64,000 nt of DNA, from positions 64,500,336 to 64,564,335 of the forward strand of contig OY997592.1 in assembly GCA_963921825.1 (NCBI GenBank), given 5' to 3'. This document shows positions 47,830 through 58,801 of the stretch, one piece after another; the stretch's first letter is position 1, and every line of letters begins with the position of its first letter. The notes below the pieces were generated by a model that did no database searches, had not been told where the DNA came from, and saw nothing but the letters and a program-made list of their open reading frames with translations. The DNA comes from Erodium maritimum. Lineage: Eukaryota > Streptophyta > Magnoliopsida > Geraniales > Geraniaceae. Both the position numbers and the translations under genes were made by a program.

Positions 47830-48717
47830 CGATCTGTAAGAACCGCCCCCGGTCGAACCGGTGAAATTTGGCAAAAAATGACTTTCCGTCGGAAAAGTCA
47901 ACCGATGACTCCGGGAGTCATTCGGGACCTTTTCGGGACCCAAAAAGCTTAGCCGTTGTTACGGCTAGCTTAGTTGGGTCGTTTCCTTCCAAATATGTAT
48001 TTTTGCGAAAAAGTCAAACACGGGTCAAACTAGGTCGAATTAGGGGTCTTAACGAATTAATTTATTTTGAGCTGAGATTTTTTGGGTAGAGGTGGACCCT
48101 ACATGGACACATGTCCATGATAACTTGGAGGGGAAGAAAAAGATGAGAAAAGACCATTTGGTCCCCACTTGTGGACAAGAGAGAGAGGGGGGCTAAATGA
48201 CGAAAAGAACATTTCTACCTTTAGGATAAGACCACATGGGGCAACAATTCAGCACAATTCCTTCACCTTGGCCGAAACTTTAGAGAGAGAGAGAGTGAGA
48301 GGGTGTGAAGCCTACATAGCTTGAAGAAGAAGAAGAGAAGAAAAGTGTCTCCTTTCACTTGTTTTCTACCCCAAAACCTCCTTTTTTTCTTCCATTTTCT
48401 TCATCATCTACCTATTCTCTAAGGTATTCAAACACTTAACTTCCCTTTTGTTAAATTTCTAGTTGTGGGTTTGGTAGAAATTGCTTGAACATGACTTGGG
48501 TGTTATGAGTTTGGGGGTTTGATGGTTAAATAGATGATTTTGTAGAGAAAGTGGAAGAGTTAGTTGGAAATCATTTGAGTTTGTTATTATTTGGATGAAC
48601 CCACTTTGGGTTTGAAGTTTTGGAGTTGTTGAGGTTAATTTTGAGGTTTTAAGACTTAACAATGAAGTCTTGGAGAATCTAGAACTTGTTAGGAACTTTT
48701 TGGAGAAACGGGGGATT

Positions 48718-48860
48718 TTTCCGGCGACCGGAGGTTCGTCGGAGCTCCGGACGGTCACCGGAGTCCGGTCACCGGGGAGGGGAATGACCGGCCATGGTCG
48801 GAGGGAGGCACGAAACCGTGACCGGCCCGGTCCGGTCCGGCCATCCACGACCCATGTGTG
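48718..48860. repeat. GC-rich 'accggagtccggtc' word tract in LTR-B
   Basis: A run of ggtcaccgg, gagtccggtcacc and ggcccggtccgg words starting about 883 bp from the LTR start, at the same offset as the different word tracts in LTR-A and the LTR at 21905-23792. Confidence 0.75.
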
Positions 48861-49803
48861 GTCGTGGGGCCCACTCGGCCGGGAAACGGTTGCGTCATGT
48901 CCGGGTGGTCTTGGATGAACCCCGGGTCGATAATTTCACGCCCGGAACGAACTATGGAAGTGATTCGTGAAATTTCGGGAAACGCAATAATTAGAAACTT
49001 TAATTGTGAAATTAGAACGCTCGGACATCGGAATTTGATTCCGTCAAGTGCGTTGGAGCAAGTAAATTTAATTAGGAATGATAGAAACGAAAAGGGGAAT
49101 TTTTGGAGCCCGAGGGACGTTTTCCTTATTCCGGGCAAAATGGGCCTTCCGGGCCTATTTTGACAAGTTGAGCAATTGGGGGTTAGTTTGGGTTTTTCTC
49201 TGTTTAAACCACACTTGAATTAGTATTAATTCTCGTATTGATTTATGATCTTAGACGTTGGTCCCGAGCACGGCGGAGGAGGCTACTAGGTGACTCGTTG
49301 ATTTCTTGCGTTTGGATAGCTGTTGAGGTAGGGAAAACTAGCGAATACCGGTTTAATTGCGGAAAGTTGCTAGTATGCATATAGGTTGTGAATTCTCGGT
49401 ATAATATAGAATCACATGTAGGATGTGAATAACTAGCCTAATCATATAAAGATGGAACCACTTGCGGCCAGGTCGTGCCGTAGGTGTGGGAATTGTTGTG
49501 CTGTAGTATCACATGTGGGTCCCTGGTTGGGCTCGTAGGATTGGGTGTTGATTGTGTTGTTGTGATTAGCAGCTTGTCATGTTTGATATATGGTATGTCT
49601 GGTGTTAAACTAAGGATCATGATATGCAATGAGAACGTGGTGAATGTTAGTGTGAGTAATAAATTGGTCATGATTAGTCTGTGGTGTGTTTCGGCGTTGA
49701 ATTATTGTCTTGTGATATGATCGGGTGATTGATAGACCAATGTTGTGTGTCCCGGTTTGATATGTTTGACATGATATGTTGGTATGACGTGTACCCGATG
49801 ATA

Positions 49804-50015
49804 AGGTTATGTGATAAGGTACGCCTGCCTTCCGACTAGGTGTCAGTAAAAATGTGCTCAGGTTATGTGATAAGGTACGCCTGCCTTCCGACTAGGTGTC
49901 GGTAAAAATGTGCTCAGGTTATGTGATAAGGTGCGCCTGCCTTCCGAATAGGAGACGGTAAAATGTGCTCGGGTTCCGTGATAAGGTGCGCCTGCTTTCT
50001 GACTAAGTGTCGGTA
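49804..50015 (+). repeat. 56-bp tandem repeat, about four copies, in LTR-B
   Basis: The unit 'aggttatgtgataaggt' + 'acgcctgccttccgactagg' + 'tgtc..gtaaaaatgtgctc' occurs at about 49804, 49860, 49916 and 49971. The first two copies are nearly identical and the last two are diverged and one base shorter, as expected for a growing array. Confidence 0.85.
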
Positions 50016-50647
50016 AAATGGGTTATCGATGTGTGCTCCCTATTGATGTGCGCCCTTATCGATGTGTGATTGCTTTGTCTTACGGTGTGTATTTACTCGG
50101 TGATTCTCTGAAATGTGGGTTGGGTGTGAACGTTGAGAAATTGATAATGGTTGAGCAGGGTTGATTTCACATGCGTAGTGTGGTGATTGGGTAAGTGATG
50201 TGATCACGCGAGGTATGGTTAAGTGAGGATGATTATGGTTGTGATTGTGATTACTGTTCGGTTCGTTAGTTATTGTGCTTTACTAGTATGCCATAATTGG
50301 ACGGTTACTCGTGGTGGTGAGCGGATAGCTCATCCCCTTAACTACTTTTTTCCTACTGAGCGAAAGCTCACCCCCTTCGTTACTGTTTTACAGGTTTCGA
50401 TCATGAGTGGGTTTAGTGGACGTCTCAGAGCTGGGAAGCCTGGCGAGAGTCCTTGTTTTTGGGTTGTCTAGTGACGTACTTCCTTTTTGTATGAAACTTT
50501 TTATTACTTGGTTTTCGAGCTTGAATCTTGCTATCGGTTTAAACTATTATTGGAGATTTATTTCGTTTAAAGTCGCTTTTATTTATTATCATATTTTAGC
50601 TCACATCTCGAGTTCGGTCAAAACTGGATTTGGGGCGTGACACGATC

Positions 50648-52245
50648 TGTAAATCTGGGTTCTATTTGGAAATTTTCCAATTTCTTGTTCGACCTGTAAA
50701 TAAGAATGAGTTATTATTAAATCAAAAGTCAACTAAGTTGACAAAAGGAAAAACAGTCAATCCACATAATTCCGTTAGTTTTTAAACCTCAACGGCTCAA
50801 ATCGTCCGTGGACCGAACATAAAGGTACCAAATTGGAATAAAAAATCATAAGGCTACCAAATCGCTCATGGACTGAACATAAGGGTACCAAAAAGTATTT
50901 CATCCTTTAATATATGCTATTTAACGTTTGACCGATTCTACCCCTTGGTCACATGTCCCGAATCTGCCCTCATAATTACTCCAACCGATTATGCCAAGAT
51001 AAACTTTGGACCGATTTTTTTGACTTTGAATATGAAACCCTAAGCGATTATGCTCCCTTATTTAAACAAACCCATATGGAGAATCGGTCTCCACATATAC
51101 TCTTTAACCCTATCACCAAAACATATTCGACAACACTCCAGTTTACACCACCGAATCCATGGTACCTTTGTGGATCGACGTTGAGGAGATGAGGCTTTGT
51201 GGTGGTGTGGATGATACACGGGAGTGTCACACGAGAGTACTGGCACGATCTTTACACGGTTCGAGAAGCAACTAAAGGACCACTGGCAGAAGACCAATCT
51301 CCGGGTACAACAATTCAAGGTAGCGTTCTTGCAAACCCGACATGAGCTCAGCCCAACCGCCACCGATACCAAGGTGCTCCTCAAGGCCAACCGGGTTTAT
51401 ACCCGGAATGTCGTCCTCCCATTCAACAAGCATGAGGGGTGGGCGACTATTTGAGAATGCCCGAAATGTCGTCAGATCCACAGGTGCCAAACCTCTAGTT
51501 TTTTTCCCGGTTGGGTTGCTCGGGGCTTGTCCGCTATGAGGTCCTTTTTCTATGTTCTAGGGTATTATGTTTTTCGGGTCGTCGTTGTAATGCGGTCATT
51601 GTTTTCTCAGAAATAATAACAATTATTTTCTATATTATTTTATATATTTTTATAGCACATTAAACTTGGAATAGAGTCAATAGATCGAATCGGTCTCGTC
51701 CCACGGTAACACCTTAAAGAACAACCTACCGAATCAAATCGAATTAGACTTTACATTTCTATATTTATAGTCTAAACAGGTCGAGGTTAAACCGATTCCA
51801 CTTAATCCTACCGTGAGAAGGTCTAAACCCACCGGACAATCAACAAATTTTAGAAGAGTTGGACCGAAAATTAATCGACAATAGACATTCTGGTCTATTA
51901 TTTGTGATACTGGTTAACCGTTCGTAGAACACGTGATTGCTTTTTGTCCAGTCACATCGTGAGATTGCATGCCTTTTCCCCAAACCAAAGATTTCTGGGT
52001 CGCAGGCCTTCGTCAACAAGACGTAAATCCCATGGTGGGCTTTGCTTGGCCCATCTGTTCATTCTGGATGGTTCTGGATTGTTCCTGTCATAGGTGCGTC
52101 GCAGGGTAACAGGTCTTGCTCAGCAAGTTTCGGGAAAAAAAAATAATTAAAAAAAACTGAATAAAACTGAAAAGCACCTTTTAGACGTCTTTTCTAACCA
52201 TCTCGTCTCTCTAGCTGTCTTCCTCTCTCAAGAATTTAGGGTTTC
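50648..52245. other. Unassigned region with a MULE-type end fragment
   Basis: At 50740-50905 'ttccgttagttttta', 'aaaggtaccaaattgg' and 'aagggtaccaaaaagta' resemble one end of a MULE of the type seen elsewhere in the window; no opposite end was found. At 50953-51540 short frames are open on both strands without a recognised domain. The rest is AT-rich and non-coding. From about 52150 the sequence is the leader of the gene at 52246. Confidence 0.4.
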
Positions 52246-53523
52246 ATGGCACCAAAAAGGCAGCCGGAGCCGAGGACGGCGAGGGTTACTCGTCGTAGTG
52301 GAAATGCCAGGACTCAAGGAAGAGGAAAGTCCAAGAGGCGCCGACGGCTGCGGCGAAGGTTACTCGCCGTCGCCGAAATGTGATGATCGGAAATCAAGCC
52401 AAAGATGAAGACGACGAGACGAAGACCCACCAGGTGTCCCGGAGTCTCTCCTACTCTGTGATGACCAGAAGCTGGTCTAAGGTGAAGAGTGAAACAGCCG
52501 ATACCCAGAGCCCCATCCTGCCCACCCTCTCAAGAAAGAGGAAGGCGGAGGCAGATGCGGCAACGGCGAAGGCGGCGGAGGCAGATGCGGCGACGGCGGA
52601 GGCGGCGAGTAGCTCCTCTCGGTTGAAGCGAGTAGCTTCTGGTGGTCCTTCGAGCGGCCATAACGTACCAGGTCTGGGAGAAACAAGTTCCGGGGTGACT
52701 GGAGGAGGAACAGGCTCAGGGGCTCAGGGTTGCAGGGAGGAGGAACAGGCTCAGGGTTGCAGGGTTGCAGAGAGGAGGAACAGGCTCAGGGTTGCCGGGA
52801 GGAGGAACAGGCTCAGGGGGAGGAGGAACAGGCTCAGGTGTTCCGGGAGGAGCAGGAGGAGCTCCTGGAGGTCCGATCAGAGATGAGTTGGAGGTGAGGC
52901 ACGGATATCAGATAGAAAAGCTGGAATTGGTTTTGTCCGTCACAAAACTTGTCAACAAAGCAGCACATCCGAGACTTCCTTACCTGCTTGGTCATAATCT
53001 CAGAGCCCTACGGCAATCGACTACAAATTCAAATGAGTTCATTTCAGTTGGTCTGAGTCGGGATGCACTATGGTTGTACAAAAACGATTCTTCTGTAGCT
53101 TGTGTTTACCCTCCTTACGTGAGGCCGAGCGAAAGGGTGAGGCAAGTTCTAATTAACACTTTCGTTGATGCTTGGGGTATTTCTATGTGGCATAGTTCTG
53201 AAAAATTCTGGAAGGATCAGTTTATTAAACATGGCATGGTGCTGGATGGGTTATTTACGTGTGAGACCTATTTCGAGTTGGCTGGAAGAAAAGCGGTTGA
53301 AGTTTTAGATCGGTTGAATGCATTTCTGAATGGAAGTGGTTCTAGGTTATGGTACATTGAAACTCTGTGTGAGGAAGTGAAGAGGATTGTAGGGTTCCTC
53401 CCAAGGATCAATTGGAATAAGTGCTATGAAGTAACAGAAATCAAATTCAGGATGAACCTAGCAGGTGAATTTGAACACTTTCCTACTGACAACAGAACGG
53501 GCACTGTAGTGAGAATAGTCTAG
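52246..53523 (+). CDS. Unknown plant protein, copy 1 of a three-copy family (frame breaks)
   Basis: I do not recognise this family. After a pyrimidine-rich leader (ctagctgtcttcctctctc) the ATG at 52246 starts MAPKRQPEPRTARVTRR, a basic N-terminus shared with copy 3 (MAPHKRQAEPEPSAATRVTR). The conserved middle (ETADTQSPILPTLSRKRKAE) is read from a second frame starting upstream of 52380. A Gly/Thr/Ser-rich linker encoded by a minisatellite (52700-52850) leads, in a third register, to a ~210-residue C-terminal domain (from about 52885) ending FPTDNRTGTVVRIV. That domain is balanced, globular-looking and rich in Leu, Trp and charged residues, with no signal peptide or membrane segment. A partial duplication near 52290-52370 and indels in the minisatellite break the frame twice. 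If only 52765-53523 is translated, the product is a 252-residue Gly-rich plus C-domain protein. Confidence 0.55.
52690..52860 (+). repeat. Coding minisatellite 'ggaggaacaggctcaggg'
   Basis: Five imperfect copies of ggaggaacaggctcaggg with spacers such as ttgcaggga and tgttccggga. In one frame it encodes GGTGSG repeats; in the others EEEQAQG or RRNRLR. Copy-number or spacer-length changes here shift the frame between the N-terminal and C-terminal parts of the gene. Confidence 0.85.
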
Positions 53524-54070
53524 CCATCACTAAATGAGGAGCACTGGGTTAGCTCTTATGTTGGGCTATTGTTTTTTGTTAGTGTTAGTCTCTTATGAAT
53601 TTGTGATTTCTCTGAACAGTTGCACTCATGGCTACTTTCTATAATGTAGATTCTTTAATGTTCTTGTTAGTGCTGGTTTCTATAATGTAGATTCTTTAAT
53701 GTTCTTGTTAGTGCTGGTTTCTAAACATTTATTCCCATGTTCATCTTTCTCATGAAAATATTCATCTTTCTATGAATTTAGAAGTGTGACATAAATATGG
53801 GTTTACTAGGTGCAGTTGTGGACAGATCCGCACTGAAACCCACCATGATCAATTCCAATTTCCCTAAAAAAGAATCAAGCATGTCATGTCTCTCATTAAA
53901 ACGTACGTGGTTACGGTTTAGGTAAAAACGTACGTGGTTACGGTTTCAAAACACACGTTGACACTTCTAAATCGTAGGAAACCACATCTAGCGGTTAAAA
54001 CACATGCATTAGTAGATATAGATTGAGTTGAGAGGCCTCCCATACAATGTTTGTCACCATAGGAATATAC
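53524..54070. other. 3' flank of copy 1 with short tandem duplications
   Basis: AT-rich non-coding DNA. A 41-bp unit (tataatgtagattctttaat...) is duplicated exactly at 53640-53680 and 53681-53721. Near 53910-53950 'aaacgtacgtggttacggtt' occurs twice, about 20 bp apart. No coding frame is convincing. Confidence 0.6.
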
Positions 54071-54564
54071 TGTTGGAAATATTTATGAAAATGTGAGTCT
54101 TTATTGAAAAAATTATTAAAATTAGTCGAAAACTAATTTTAGCTTAAAAACTTGCTGTGTTTCTATTTTTGAGTTGTCTTCCACCCAACTCTTAGAAAGA
54201 TCATGGGAGTGTCAACCTATGATTTCCCTATTTTACTTTCTTGTTTTGGGTTATAAAATACACATCAATTCTTGGGTTTTAAATACACCAAATTCTGAAA
54301 TCATTTCATCTCTCATATATAACTTTTTCTCTCAAACTCTCTTTTACGGTTTTGGTGACGGACCAATCGGAGTCGTGTTCGTCGACGTTAGATGTTGTAT
54401 CCTGGAAGACCGCTGTCATTACAGGACTGCCAAGAGTTTTAAGGAAAATGGACTACCACGTCTCGTTCAAACCCCTTTCCTATTTACCAACGTTTCGATA
54501 AATTGTTTTGCAATTCTTATTGTATATTTATATCTGATTTTCGTTTTATACTAACCACCTAACA
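54071..54564 (+). mobile_element. Possible solo LTR, Copia-like
   Basis: A stretch starting tgttggaaat and ending ccacctaaca, about 494 bp, with a TATA-like 'gttataaaatacaca' near 54250 and a T-rich tail. This is the layout of a Copia LTR. The flanks (tatac and tactc) do not give a clean 5-bp duplication, so the call is tentative. Confidence 0.35.
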
Positions 54565-54574
54565 TACTCCATGA

Positions 54575-54785
54575 GAAATGGAGAAGAAGTAAGCGTTGAC
54601 TCCCCCTTGGTGTCTTTCACTAACATCATAGTGAGATTCAACATTCTAGAAATGGAGAAGGTAATTACAAGTAAACGTTGACTCCCCCTTGGTGTCTTTC
54701 ACTAACATCATAGTGAGATTCAACATTCTAGAAATGGAGAAGGTAATTACAAGTAAACGTTGACTCCCCCTTGGTGTCTCCTTGT
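54575..54785. repeat. 82-bp tandem repeat, about 2.4 copies
   Basis: The unit contains gttgactcccccttggtgtc, ttcactaacatcatagtgag and ctagaaatggagaaggta. Copies start near 54591, 54673 and 54755; the first two are almost identical and the last is cut after 'ttggtgtct'. Confidence 0.85.
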
Positions 54786-55180
54786 GTTGCAACTTCAACT
54801 GTTGTCTAATCCGTCGTATTTTGCAATCGACTATTCGCCTCCTTTTAGACCTTTCAATGATACTAGAGTCTGTCACGATCAAGAAAGGTCAAAGATTGAC
54901 GTGTCTCGATACTTGATATGAATTTTAATTGACTAGCCGAAACCTTAATTGACGATTATGCCTTGGTAGGCTTGTGAATGCTTCCCTGAAGCACAATGTC
55001 TGGTTTGGGAGGTGTTGAGGGGGTAATTGTTGATCCAAAACTCACCCCTTCGACTTCGTACATATTTTTCCTCGACTGCGTTTTGATGACCATCCGGTGG
55101 CTTTATTCCATTTCTTTTATAAACAATCATGTCACCCCTAACAGATCAAACCATACTTTAACTCACTATGATATTTCTAT
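54786..55180. other. Spacer, nothing recognised
   Basis: Non-coding sequence between the 82-bp repeats and MULE-3. Open frames on both strands are short and show no domain. Confidence 0.5.
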
Positions 55181-56559
55181 TGAAAATTTTCATTTTCACA
55201 TTGTCAAACATTTAATTTCATTTTGATACCCTGACATAAATTTTTAACACTTTCATATCCTAACTAAACTTTTAATTTAACTTTCATACCCAACCATTAG
55301 ATTCGGTTAACTTTCCATCCAAAATAGGTAAATTGTCCAAAATATCCCTAACTATTATTCAAATTTTCAAACTCATGCCATTGGTTCAAAACTTGAAAAT
55401 AAGTGAAATGACAATAATACCGTTCATTGTTATGGTATTAAAATGAAAATTTCACTATTTTAAAAATAAAATCAGTTTTTTTATGAAAATTATTTTTAAT
55501 TTTCGAAAATTCAATTTATTTTTTATAAATTCAGTTTTTATTTATGAAAGTTATTTTTATTTTCAAAATTTCAGATTTTAATTTAAAAAATACATAAAAA
55601 TCATTTTTAAAAAAAAATACATAAAACCAGTTTTTATAATTTAATTATTATTTTATTATTATTATTTTTTATTTTTCTACCCTCTTCCTCTCCCGTGCTT
55701 CTTCTCTCTCATAAATAAAAACTGAATTTATAAAAAAAAGGTAATCTTCACCTCAATACCCTAACTATTAATTTTTTTCACCTCAATACCCCAACTATTT
55801 TTAGTGGCACCTCAATACCCTAGAATGCCTTTTTTTCACCTCAATACCCTAATTATTTTTTGTGGCACCTCACTACACTAGAATGCATTTTTGTGGCACT
55901 TCACTACCCTAGAATGCATTTTTTGTGGCACCTCACTACCCTATAATGCATTTTTGTGACATTAAAAACTAATTCTTTAAAGAAAATTTGAAAACCAATG
56001 TCATGCTTTTAAAATTTTGATTGTTAGTGAGTGGTATTATGGACTTTTTAAGTGTTTTCATCAAAAAAAATGGATGACAAATTGACGGCGGGTATCAAAG
56101 TGACAAAAAAATGTCTTGAGGTGCCACTAAACATAGTTAGGGTATTGGGGTGAAAAAAATTAATAGTTAGGGTATTGAGGTGAAAATTAAACACAAAAAA
56201 ACTGAATTTTCGAAAAATAAAAATAATTTTCATAAAAAAAACTAGATTTATAAAAAAAAATTGATTTTATTTTTAAAATAGTGAAATTTTCATTTTAACA
56301 CCCTAACAATGAAGGGTATTATTGTCATTTCACTAATTTTCAAGTTCTGAACCAATGACATGAGTTCGAAAATTTGAGTAATAGTTAGGGGTATTTTTGG
56401 ACATTTTACCTATTTTGGATGGAAAGTTAACAGAATCTAACGGCTGGGTATGAAAGTCAAATTAAAAGTTTGGTTAGCGTATGAAAGTGTTAAAACTTTA
56501 TGCTAGGGTATCAAAATGAAATTAAATGTTTGGCAGAGTGTTAAAGTGAAAATTTCCCT
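55181..56559. mobile_element. MULE-like DNA transposon (MULE-3) with very long inverted repeats
   Basis: Inverted repeats of about 350 bp start near gaaaattttcatttt (55182) and end near aaagtgaaaatttccc (about 56557). They include words such as 'catttaatttcattttgata', 'aactttccatccaaaatagg' and 'gaaatgacaataatacc'. The middle is AT-rich and holds another inverted-repeat element. The flanks (atatttcta and atatttatt) are only a partial match for a 9-bp target duplication. No transposase. Confidence 0.7.
55742..56190. mobile_element. Small inverted-repeat element nested in MULE-3
   Basis: About 90 bp at each end are inverted copies: left 'ttcacctcaataccctaact' and 'agtggcacctcaataccct', right the complement ending 'agggtattgaggtgaa'. 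The phrase 'tggcacctcaataccctaga' recurs four to five times on the left side. No coding content and no clear target duplication. Confidence 0.6.
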
Positions 56560-56630
56560 TATATTTATTATTAAATGTTATTATTAATGATAAGTCGTTA
56601 ATTATAGCATAATGATTATTTTTTGTCTTG

Positions 56631-58701
56631 TTTTTTTTATAAGCGAAAATTTATTAAGTAAATGTTCTACAATGTTGTAGAACAAAGAAAAGAAAACAAT
56701 CCCAAAAAGGATATTTTCTTCAGACCAATACCGCTACAAGAGCAATACAAAAAGTAAACAAAATACACGAAACAATCCAGAAAGTAACAAGAAAATTGCC
56801 CCACTAAGTCAAGCCGGTAAACCGGTTAGAGACCGAAATGGGTGCAATCGCGCTCGGATCAGGACAATCTTCAGTCTCAAAATCCTCAGTGGCCTCCTCA
56901 GACAACTTAGAATTTTTTAGTAACAAAGGAGCCAAGGCAATAGGCTTTTTTTCGATTTTCTTGCTAAAGTGTCACTCACCCGAACTATTCTTCTTAGCAA
57001 TGTCGATCACAAAATTGCCCGAATTACCTCCTTTATCAGAATTATTTGTAGCTCTTGTCTGATAGATAACAACTGGAGGAGCGGGTTTTTTGAGCTGTCC
57101 CTTCTTTGGGCGGCCACTCTTTCTTGGTTGAACAGGTTCGGTGATTGGTGTCGGAGATTTTAGGAGAATATCCTTCCACGGGCTGCTCTGATGATCCCCA
57201 ACAAAATCAGAAATTTCAATGACACCGTCAAGCTAAGTCCCATCACCCAAATCTGATGGGGAGAGGGCTTCATGCGGCTGGGAATGAGGGCCTGAGAACG
57301 AGATTGGGCCATCCTGAGACAGGTCCAGCTCATCAGAAGAAGCTACAACAGCTGGACCAGAAACTACCGTTTGGGCTTCAGTCACGGCTCAAGTAGGAAG
57401 TAAGTCCTGCACGCCGACTTGCTCTGTGTTTACAGCGTCTTCCCCAACGCGACCTTTTCCGTGAGTACTCGGAGTTTAGTGCGACTGGGCTTGAGACACT
57501 GAGCCCAACAGGAGCAGATCAGAGCAACAGGCCTCAACAATCATTTGGGCATCATCCGCAGCCCAATTAGGGTCAGCGTCACTTGCAGCCTTGCCCGAAA
57601 CGAACTCTTCACCTGCGTTTTGGCTTTCTTCTTCATCACGACGCGGATCGACGTCGAGCTTACCAGGATTAGCCAAATCTCGTGAGACAAAATCCCTCGA
57701 AATTAGGGGTATTCGAAAATCGTAATGCCGTGATTCCTGGGTCAAACGAATCAAGAAAGATTCATCAATGGCCGGTATCGTATTCGGAATAACGACCTCC
57801 ATCAACAGATCGTCGGAGCCTGCCAGATTTTTGTGTTTTCCGAGCAGAACCTGAGCCGGAGTAAACTTCTGATTCTTAAAACGAACACCCATTGTCGAAC
57901 GAGGACGCGCCAGAGCAACAAACAAGACATGTCCATTCAACTTAAAGCCATTGTAAGTTTGAACTGCCATAACTGCAGCTGCTGGTGACACGAAGGTTAC
58001 AAAACCATAGAACTTACCTCCCCCGTTTGCACGACTCGGAACAGAACATGACGATATCTCACCAAATGGCCCAAAGGTTTTAAGAACCGAATCCTCCTTC
58101 GTTGCGTAAGGTAAATTACAAATGAAAATCTCATTTGGTATCGTCTGAGTCTCAACCACTACGGCCTGCGAATCCCCAATCGTCGTCTCTGTAGCACACG
58201 CTTGAGGTGCTCTGTTTTTTGCATCCTGAACAGAGTCTCCTTTCTTCGACCTCTGCTCATGTACAAAGCCTACCTTCTCCTTGACTAGGCCTTCCTCTTT
58301 CTCCAAACCATCGGTGCTAGGACGTATAGCTATAGAAACCGACTTGGTGTTGCGTCCCTCCTTGGCTTTAGAAGAATGGCGATCAGAACCTTTGATACCC
58401 TTTCCAGTCGCCTGTTTGCGACCCCCTCCTTGGCCTTGGAAACACGACGAACGGAACCGGTTTTGATCTTCCCAGTCGCCTGAACCTAAGCTGCAACAAT
58501 ACGACAATAGTCTACATAGCACGAGATTATCTCAGATTGGAAAGAGGGGAACGAGAGCAGTCCCATACTTAGTTAGGTTAAGTTTTGATTCCTTGAGAAT
58601 GTTGTTATGAACACATTTAATAAATTAAAGATGAACATCGATCAATGGGATGTTGGACGTTTCTTTTGTAAGAAGTAAGGACATTGGAAGAGAAATAATC
58701 T
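56631..58701 (-). mobile_element. ORF1-only LINE (LINE-4)
   Basis: A 12-bp target duplication, ttttttgtcttg, lies at 56619-56630 and 58702-58713. The undisturbed site can be read in the sister unit near 59975-60000, which confirms the edges. The left end is a T-run followed by 'ataagcgaaaatttattaag', the reversed LINE 3' end. The minus strand carries ORF1 (next entry) followed only by ~0.8 kb that continues ORF1-like text and the 3' UTR. Endonuclease and RT are absent, so, like LINE-5, this copy keeps both termini but only ORF1. Confidence 0.85.
57476..58522 (-). CDS. LINE ORF1 protein with RRM domain (LINE-4)
   Basis: 348 codons on the minus strand. An N-terminal third rich in Lys, Gly, Ser and Glu is followed by an RRM at about residues 130-215. 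Its RNP2-like text is IFICNLPY and its RNP1-like text KFYGFVTF, with FGPFGEISSCSV between. RRM-type ORF1 proteins are known for plant L1 LINEs, where they are taken to bind the LINE RNA. Beyond the stop at 57476 the same kind of text continues with interruptions to about 56830, including an AT-hook-like core (RKSGRPKKGQLKKP near 57110). The original protein was therefore probably longer, about 550 residues, and this frame is a truncated remnant. ATG choice is uncertain; the first residues (MLCRLLSYCC) look like leader sequence. Confidence 0.7.
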   Translation of the reverse strand: MLCRLLSYCCSLGSGDWEDQNRFRSSCFQGQGGGRKQATGKGIKGSDRHSSKAKEGRNTKSVSIAIRPSTDGLEKEEGLVKEKVGFVHEQRSKKGDSVQDAKNRAPQACATETTIGDSQAVVVETQTIPNEIFICNLPYATKEDSVLKTFGPFGEISSCSVPSRANGGGKFYGFVTFVSPAAAVMAVQTYNGFKLNGHVLFVALARPRSTMGVRFKNQKFTPAQVLLGKHKNLAGSDDLLMEVVIPNTIPAIDESFLIRLTQESRHYDFRIPLISRDFVSRDLANPGKLDVDPRRDEEESQNAGEEFVSGKAASDADPNWAADDAQMIVEACCSDLLLLGSVSQAQSH

Positions 58702-58801
58702 TTTTTTGTCTTGTATATTAGAATAAAATAATTTATTTTGAATTTTTTATTATATATTTGTTAATGATTAAAAAAGTATTATTAAATGAAATCCGCCTAA
58801 G

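Larger units (their letters stand above)
47835..50642 (+). mobile_element. Long solo LTR (LTR-B), Gypsy type, 2.8 kb
   Basis: It starts tgtaagaaccgcccccgg and ends ggggcgtgaca, with the perfect 5-bp target duplication cgatc at 47830-47834 and 50643-50647. There is no internal region, so it is a solo LTR. It is close to the LTR at 21905-23792 and shares its first ~200 bp and last ~300 bp with LTR-A. It landed inside a small host tandem repeat ('ggaaattttccaa' + 'cttattcgatctgta' units on both sides). Confidence 0.92.

Noticed and set aside
49804-50015. CRISPR-like regularly spaced repeat
   Set aside because: Head-to-tail 56-bp tandem repeats without unique spacers, inside an LTR of a plant genome.
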